DNA from: Myxococcus stipitatus DSM 14675 | GTDB lineage: Bacteria > Myxococcota > Myxococcia > Myxococcales > Myxococcaceae | NCBI RefSeq assembly: GCF_000331735.1 | Contig: NC_020126.1 | Location: forward strand, 124,001-188,000 | Length of the DNA stretch: 64,000 bases | Reading direction: 5' to 3' | Shown here: one piece after another, positions 59,865 through 64,000 of the stretch | Layout: every line of letters starts with the position of its first letter | Position numbering within the stretch: the first letter of the stretch is position 1 | The notes under the pieces: generated by a model | What the model was told of the DNA's origin: nothing | The model's database searches: none | The model's input: the letters and a program-made list of their open reading frames with translations, nothing else | Translations under genes and position numbers: made by a program

Positions 59865-60650
59865 ATGCCCACGCTTTCCGTAGCTGACGGGACTTCGATC
59901 CACTATCGCGTCGTGGGCGAAGGCCCTCGCACGGTGGTGCTGGTGCACGGGTGGATGATGTCCGGCGCGGTGTGGGACGCGACGGTGGAGCGGCTGGACC
60001 TGACGGGGCTGCGGCTGGTGATTCCGGACGCGCGCGGCACGGGGCAGTCGGCGAAGGCGGCGAGCGGCTTCACGCTGGAGCAGCTGGCGCAGGACGTGCT
60101 GGCGGTGGTGGACGCGGTGGGCGCCAAGCGCTTCACGGTGGTGGGCCACAGCATGGGTGGGCAGATCGCGCAGTGGCTGGGCGCGCAGGTGCCGGAGCGG
60201 GTGGAGGGCCTGGTGCTGCTCAACACGGTGCCCGCGGCGGGGCTGCCGCTGCCTCCGGACGCGGCGGGGCTGTTCCGCACGTCGGCGGGGGACCGCGACA
60301 AGCAGAAGACCATCCTGGGCCTGGCGTGCAAGACGCTGTCGCCGGAGGCGCTGGAGGCGCTGCTGAAGGACGCCGCGGGCGTGAGCGCGGCGGCGATCGA
60401 AGGCATGTTCGACGCGTGGACGAAGGGGGGCTTCGCGGACCGGCTGTCGAGAATCACGGCGCCGACGCTGGTGGTGTCCACGGATGACCCGTTCCTGCCG
60501 CCGGCCTTCCTTCGCGAGGCGGTGGTGAAGCCCATCCGCCGGGCGCAGATGGCTCACATTCCGGGTCCGGGCCACTACCCGAACGCGGAGCACCCCCAGT
60601 CGACCGCGGCGGTGCTGTCCGCCTTCCTGGCCGGCTCCGCTCCTGCCTGA
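59865..60650 (+). CDS. Alpha/beta fold hydrolase
   Basis: A 261-aa soluble hydrolase. Motifs are LVHGWMMSGAVWD (oxyanion), VIPDARGTGQS, nucleophile elbow VVGHSMGGQIAQ (Ser), acid in LVVSTDDPFLPPAFL and His in PGPGHYPNAEHP. It is probably an esterase or lactonase of the common 3-oxoadipate enol-lactonase-like group. The substrate is unknown. A small gene follows 25 bp downstream. Confidence 0.87.
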   Translation: MPTLSVADGTSIHYRVVGEGPRTVVLVHGWMMSGAVWDATVERLDLTGLRLVIPDARGTGQSAKAASGFTLEQLAQDVLAVVDAVGAKRFTVVGHSMGGQIAQWLGAQVPERVEGLVLLNTVPAAGLPLPPDAAGLFRTSAGDRDKQKTILGLACKTLSPEALEALLKDAAGVSAAAIEGMFDAWTKGGFADRLSRITAPTLVVSTDDPFLPPAFLREAVVKPIRRAQMAHIPGPGHYPNAEHPQSTAAVLSAFLAGSAPA

Positions 60651-60675
60651 CCTCGGCATCGAAGGAGGTAGTGCG

Positions 60676-61113
60676 ATGGCCTGGAGCATGTCCTTCGAGT
60701 ACGACGCGCCCAACGACGTGGTGACGGCGCACTTCATCGACTGTGTGTTGTCGACGGAGGAAGACGTCCTGCGGTGGCGGCGGGAAGTGGAAGGGCACCT
60801 GGCGCGCTATGCGGGCTCGGGGAAGGTGGACCTGCTCATCAACCTGGAAGGGTTGGTGGTGCGGTTCACCGCCGGGCGCGTCTTCGGCCGGGAGCGCCGC
60901 GAGGTGCTGGAGCGCTTCACCCACCGCTCGTACCGGTTCGGGGGCGATGAGATGACGCGCATGTTCGTGCTCACCAGCGGCGCCATCAACGGCGCGGCGG
61001 TGAATCACTACGCCACGCGCGATGATGCGCTCGCCGCGCTGAAGGCCGAGCGCGAGGCGCTGCGCCAGCGAGGCTCCCCGTTCGGCGGAGGCTTCGCGGG
61101 CAGCAAGGCCTGA
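60676..61113 (+). CDS. 145-aa protein of unknown function
   Basis: GAAGGAGGT lies 6-14 bases upstream of ATG. The product has alternating strands and helices (FEYDAPNDVVTAHFIDCVLS, GKVDLLINLEGLVVRF, MTRMFVLTSGAINGAAV), a pattern that loosely fits a STAS/SpoIIAA-like alpha-beta fold. No signature residue is visible. It is likely co-transcribed with the alpha/beta hydrolase. Confidence 0.72.
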   Translation: MAWSMSFEYDAPNDVVTAHFIDCVLSTEEDVLRWRREVEGHLARYAGSGKVDLLINLEGLVVRFTAGRVFGRERREVLERFTHRSYRFGGDEMTRMFVLTSGAINGAAVNHYATRDDALAALKAEREALRQRGSPFGGGFAGSKA

Positions 61114-61125
61114 GACGCCCGCAGT

Positions 61126-61154
61126 CCCGCCCCGCACGTCCAGCGCGGGGCGGG
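61126..61154. terminator. Strong hairpin between convergent genes
   Basis: CCCGCCCCGC (61126-61135) pairs with GCGGGGCGGG (61145-61154) around a 9-base loop, 12 bases after the 145-aa gene stop and before the metalloprotease stop. Likely bidirectional. Confidence 0.65.
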
Positions 61155-61170
61155 CTTGGGGGCCTTCACG

Positions 61171-63408
61171 TCAGAGGTAGTAGGGCGAGCTGGCCGCGTG
61201 GATGCGGGCCAGCAGGTCCTCGGCCTCCACGAGGGCTGTTCCGCTCAACGAGGGAAGCTGCGCGGTGAGCTGGGTGCGTGCCTCGCGGAGGATGAGGTAC
61301 GCGGCGGCGCTCTGGTGCAACTTGAGGATCTCCACCATGGCGCGGCGGGAGGCATGGCCGCGCACGCCGTCCACGTTGAGCACGATGCCTCGGACGTCGG
61401 TGAGGATGGCCTGGTTGAGTTCTGGGAGGTTCTTGGACGGCGGGGCGGTGAAGAGGCCGCGCTGTTGGCGCGAGTCCAAGTACAGCCGCGAGAGGACGCG
61501 CCGAGCCATCGTGTCGGCCCGCTCGCCGTAGAGGACCGGGTCCAAGTCGGGGGGCACCTGGAGCGGAGGCCTCACTCGGTCCATGACGAGCGCATACGTC
61601 GAGGCTTGCCGGCTTCCCGTGGTGTCGCGGACGAACTGGAGCGACCCGTTGAGGGAATAGTCGAGTGATGAGGCATTGACGCCGCTGATGAGGAACCCAT
61701 CGCGCAGGGATTGGTAGGTGGGCAGGAAGTAGCCCGTCAGCGGGTCGGAGGTCTGGTCGAAGGTGTTGCAGGAGGGGTCCGTCCCCAGGTCTTCGTGCGT
61801 GCAGAATGGCTGGACGGGCAGGAAGGGGGCCAGGCCATAGAGATATCGCACGGCGTGGACGTCATAAGTGCCAGGCGAGGTCATCTGGCTGGCCTCCCGA
61901 GCCCTCAAGTAATCCATGACGGAGGACGATGGCGGCGTACCGGGGCTGCCGTCGGACGCGAGTGAGCCCGCGAAGTTGTGCTGGAGGCTCAGGGTGTGGC
62001 CAATCTCGTGCATCACCACGAAGGTGACGTAGTGCTCGATGCTCTCCTTGGGAGAGACCGTGGCGCTCCTCGCGGTGGGCATGAACTCGGAGAAGCGTTC
62101 GAGCAGCTCGGGCGGACGCAGGACGCAAAGGGGATGGTGGGCCATGCCGGCCCAGGACACGCTCGTCACCGAGGGGGTGGACGGCGCGCTGGGGGGCGCG
62201 GCCACGGCCCCGGTGCCGAACACCGCTTCCCCGGAGTCAATCCAGCCCGCGTTCATGTAGATGCTGGCGCCCCGAATCTCGCCGGTGTTGGGATTGGTGC
62301 GCCAGTTGGCGAAGGCCGCGGAGAAGGTGGGGTTCGTGTCGAAGATGACGACGTTCTTGTCGTCGTCGGCGAAGCCCAGGCTGCTGTCTCCCACGAAGGC
62401 CTCGAACACCGTGAAGCCGAAGGCCTGGTTCCAGTTCTCGACGCCGCGCTTCACCGCGCCCACTAGGTCGTACTGCTGGTAGCGCGGGAGGGCCTGCACC
62501 GTGAGGATGGACGGGGTGATGTGCCACGCGATGGGCTTCATGCCCGGGTGGATGTTCCACTTCGCGGCCGTGGACTCCACCACGGAGGTGTCGGGGATGA
62601 GGCGAGATTCGGAGGAGAAGTAGTGGTCCCGGTCGGGCATCGGGGTGGGGGTGAAGCCCGGCCCTTCCTGATAGCGGCGCAGGGCCATGCCCAGGGTGCC
62701 GGAGAGGCGGTAGCTGTTGGTCTGGAGCGGGCCGTCGGTGGTGGACAGGAGGACCTGGTTCGCGGTGCCCGTGAAGACCTTCTCGTAGGTGACGCCATCC
62801 TCGATGCGGCGGAAGCGCTGGGCGAACGCGAGCTCCTCTTCGAAGAGGAAGGTCGACTCCCAGCCGTCCCAGCTGAGCGCGTCGGACACCGGCGTGATGC
62901 GGCTGGTGCCCGCGGTGGGGTCGATGAGGAGATACAGGTCGGCGCCGGGCAGGCGGTTGAAGCGATTGAAGTCGAAGATGATGGGATAGGCATCGACGAG
63001 GACGGTGGGGTCGAAGACGTCGCTGTTCTTCTTCCGGTCGTCCGCGTCGAGGACGAAGAGCTTCCCGTTCTGCTCCTTGAAGGTCACCACCCGCGTCCCC
63101 AGGCTCGTGGCCGCGCCCTGCTCGAGCCCGCCGGGGAAGGCCTGCTTCCAATAGGCGGAGAAGAACCAGCGCTGGCCCAGCTCGCTCTTGCGGATGGCCA
63201 GGTAGAAGGAGGTGCCGGAGGTGTCCACGACGCCGGAGAGTGCTTGTCTGAGTTTCTGGTGCTGCCCCGAGGGGGACTCCCGGGGAATGGCGACGAACGC
63301 CGCATCCAGGGCGACGGAAGGGGAGCCTTCAGGCTCGTCACGAGAGCCGGACTCGCCGCAGCCGACGACAGCCAGCAGCAGCAGGAGAGGGAGATGCGGT
63401 TTGGGCAT
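61171..63408 (-). CDS. Zinc-dependent metalloprotease lipoprotein (metzincin)
   Basis: A 745-aa lipoprotein (MPKPHLPLLLLLAVVGC, lipobox VVGC). The zinc site HEIGHTLSLQH (HExxHxxxxxH) lies near residue 467, with a Met-turn SVMDYL about 28 residues later, so it is a metzincin. The long N-terminal region (FFSAYWKQAFPGG, IIFDFNRFNRLPGADLYLL) and the C-terminal part (RRAMVEILKLHQSAAAYLIL) recall the large DUF4953/DUF5117 zinc-protease family. It starts at ATG 63408 with GGAGG 6 bases upstream. It is probably anchored at the outer membrane and attacks extracellular proteins. Confidence 0.88.
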   Translation of the reverse strand: MPKPHLPLLLLLAVVGCGESGSRDEPEGSPSVALDAAFVAIPRESPSGQHQKLRQALSGVVDTSGTSFYLAIRKSELGQRWFFSAYWKQAFPGGLEQGAATSLGTRVVTFKEQNGKLFVLDADDRKKNSDVFDPTVLVDAYPIIFDFNRFNRLPGADLYLLIDPTAGTSRITPVSDALSWDGWESTFLFEEELAFAQRFRRIEDGVTYEKVFTGTANQVLLSTTDGPLQTNSYRLSGTLGMALRRYQEGPGFTPTPMPDRDHYFSSESRLIPDTSVVESTAAKWNIHPGMKPIAWHITPSILTVQALPRYQQYDLVGAVKRGVENWNQAFGFTVFEAFVGDSSLGFADDDKNVVIFDTNPTFSAAFANWRTNPNTGEIRGASIYMNAGWIDSGEAVFGTGAVAAPPSAPSTPSVTSVSWAGMAHHPLCVLRPPELLERFSEFMPTARSATVSPKESIEHYVTFVVMHEIGHTLSLQHNFAGSLASDGSPGTPPSSSVMDYLRAREASQMTSPGTYDVHAVRYLYGLAPFLPVQPFCTHEDLGTDPSCNTFDQTSDPLTGYFLPTYQSLRDGFLISGVNASSLDYSLNGSLQFVRDTTGSRQASTYALVMDRVRPPLQVPPDLDPVLYGERADTMARRVLSRLYLDSRQQRGLFTAPPSKNLPELNQAILTDVRGIVLNVDGVRGHASRRAMVEILKLHQSAAAYLILREARTQLTAQLPSLSGTALVEAEDLLARIHAASSPYYL

Positions 63409-63572
63409 ACATACCTCCAGGAGCGTCACGAAGGGCTCGTGAGGTCCAGTCGGGTTACGGCTCGAGCGGTGAAGGCAGTTACAGGCCGCCTGTCGGGATG
63501 CGAAGTGCTGCCCGGAATGACAGGACTTTTTGGGGGGAGAAGGCCTTTGGTGCCTTCCTGGAGGGTTGGCGC

Positions 63573-64000
63573 TCAGACGCCCGCGTACCACTCGTAGCCG
63601 CGCTCCTCCCAATAACCACTGGTGGGCTCGGTGAGGAAGTTCACCTCGGTGAGGTACTTCACCATCTTGTAACCCAGTTTCACCGCGGAGTAGAGGCGCA
63701 GCGGCGCGCCGTGCTCGGGCGGGAGCGGCTGTCCGTTCATTCCGTAGGCCAGGAGTGTCTGGGGGTGGAAGGCGCTGGGGCGGTCCCAGGAGGACCAGTA
63801 GCCCGAGTCGAAGGAGCGCAGCTCCACGTAGGAGGCCGCCGGGTCCGCGCCCACGTGCTCAGCGAGGTCTCGCAGGCGCACGCCGTGCCAGGACGCCACG
63901 GCGCTCCAGCCTTCCACGCAGTGGTGGCGGAGGCGGTACTGCGTGCCAGGCAGCCGCTGGAGCTCCGCCAGCGTCAACGTCGCGGGCCGGGCCACCAGGC
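63573..64000 (-). CDS. Molybdopterin-dependent oxidoreductase (partial, C-terminal part)
   Basis: The 5' part lies beyond the window end; the reading frame is open to 64000. Visible landmarks are HHCVEGWSAVASWHGVRL (the sulfite-oxidase-type fold region), WDRPSAFHPQTLLAYGMN, PPEHGAPLRLYSAVKLGYKM, and the C-terminus SGYWEERGYEWYAG. These fit the SUOX/MsrP-like family that binds the molybdenum cofactor. The substrate may be sulfite or methionine sulfoxide. It is followed by a 164-bp gap before the convergent-side metalloprotease start. Confidence 0.8.
   Translation of the reverse strand, partial: LVARPATLTLAELQRLPGTQYRLRHHCVEGWSAVASWHGVRLRDLAEHVGADPAASYVELRSFDSGYWSSWDRPSAFHPQTLLAYGMNGQPLPPEHGAPLRLYSAVKLGYKMVKYLTEVNFLTEPTSGYWEERGYEWYAGV

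Overview
This is a high-GC chromosomal segment from a myxobacterium, most likely Myxococcaceae (Myxococcus, Corallococcus or Pyxidicoccus-like). The evidence is strong G/C codon-third-position bias, many lipoproteins with EGF-like, DUF4215-type Cys-rich and MopE-type metal-binding repeats, large carboxypeptidase-regulatory-like proteins, and above all a retron whose reverse transcriptase and msr-msd layout match the classic Mx162 type. About 45 genes are supported. No tRNA, rRNA, CRISPR array or complete insertion sequence was seen.

Region 1 (1-15.8 kb): the tail of one gene, an EGF/DUF4215 lipoprotein, a VOC protein and a CapA-like protein. Then comes a tandemly amplified family: three MopE-motif lipoproteins (the first broken by a one-base loss in a G tract), two of them translationally coupled to a TPR-like membrane protein. 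A ClC transporter with fluoride-exporter-like motifs follows. A vestige of the ClC 3' end sits between copies 2 and 3 and records how the duplication happened. An exported SGNH hydrolase with no obvious start codon closes the block.

Region 2 (15.8-24.1 kb): an uncharacterised membrane protein divergent from a proline-rich membrane protein coupled to Lnt; a Cys/His-rich exported protein followed by a multicopper oxidase lipoprotein; a 49-aa membrane protein; a GMC oxidoreductase; and a membrane-anchored alpha/beta hydrolase.

Region 3 (24.1-37.2 kb, all minus strand): the most interesting block. A 909-aa helical-repeat protein, a 2176-aa WD40-HEAT protein and a SWIM zinc-finger/WGR-like protein (the last two coupled by a 4-base overlap) are followed 80 bp later by a complete Mx162-type retron: a2 repeat, msr, msd hairpin, a1 repeat, then the RT. 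The association could be a defence or conflict module, but a hairpin lies between the trio and the retron, so co-transcription is not established.

Region 4 (37.3-54.7 kb, all minus strand): two giant paralogous carboxypeptidase-regulatory-like proteins flank PlsC, a GNAT/cyclic-nucleotide-binding protein and the coupled nuclease-type pair YhaN-YhaO. Next are a small lipoprotein and a four-gene operon: a 105-aa protein, a histidine kinase, a class I isoprenoid-synthase-like protein and a methyltransferase.

Region 5 (55.2-64 kb): a coupled DehI-family/haloalkane-dehalogenase-like pair with a ferritin-like gene, a DNA-methyltransferase-fold protein with an altered catalytic motif, an SPFH protein, an alpha/beta hydrolase with a small partner, a zinc metalloprotease lipoprotein, and the 3' part of a molybdopterin oxidoreductase running off the window.
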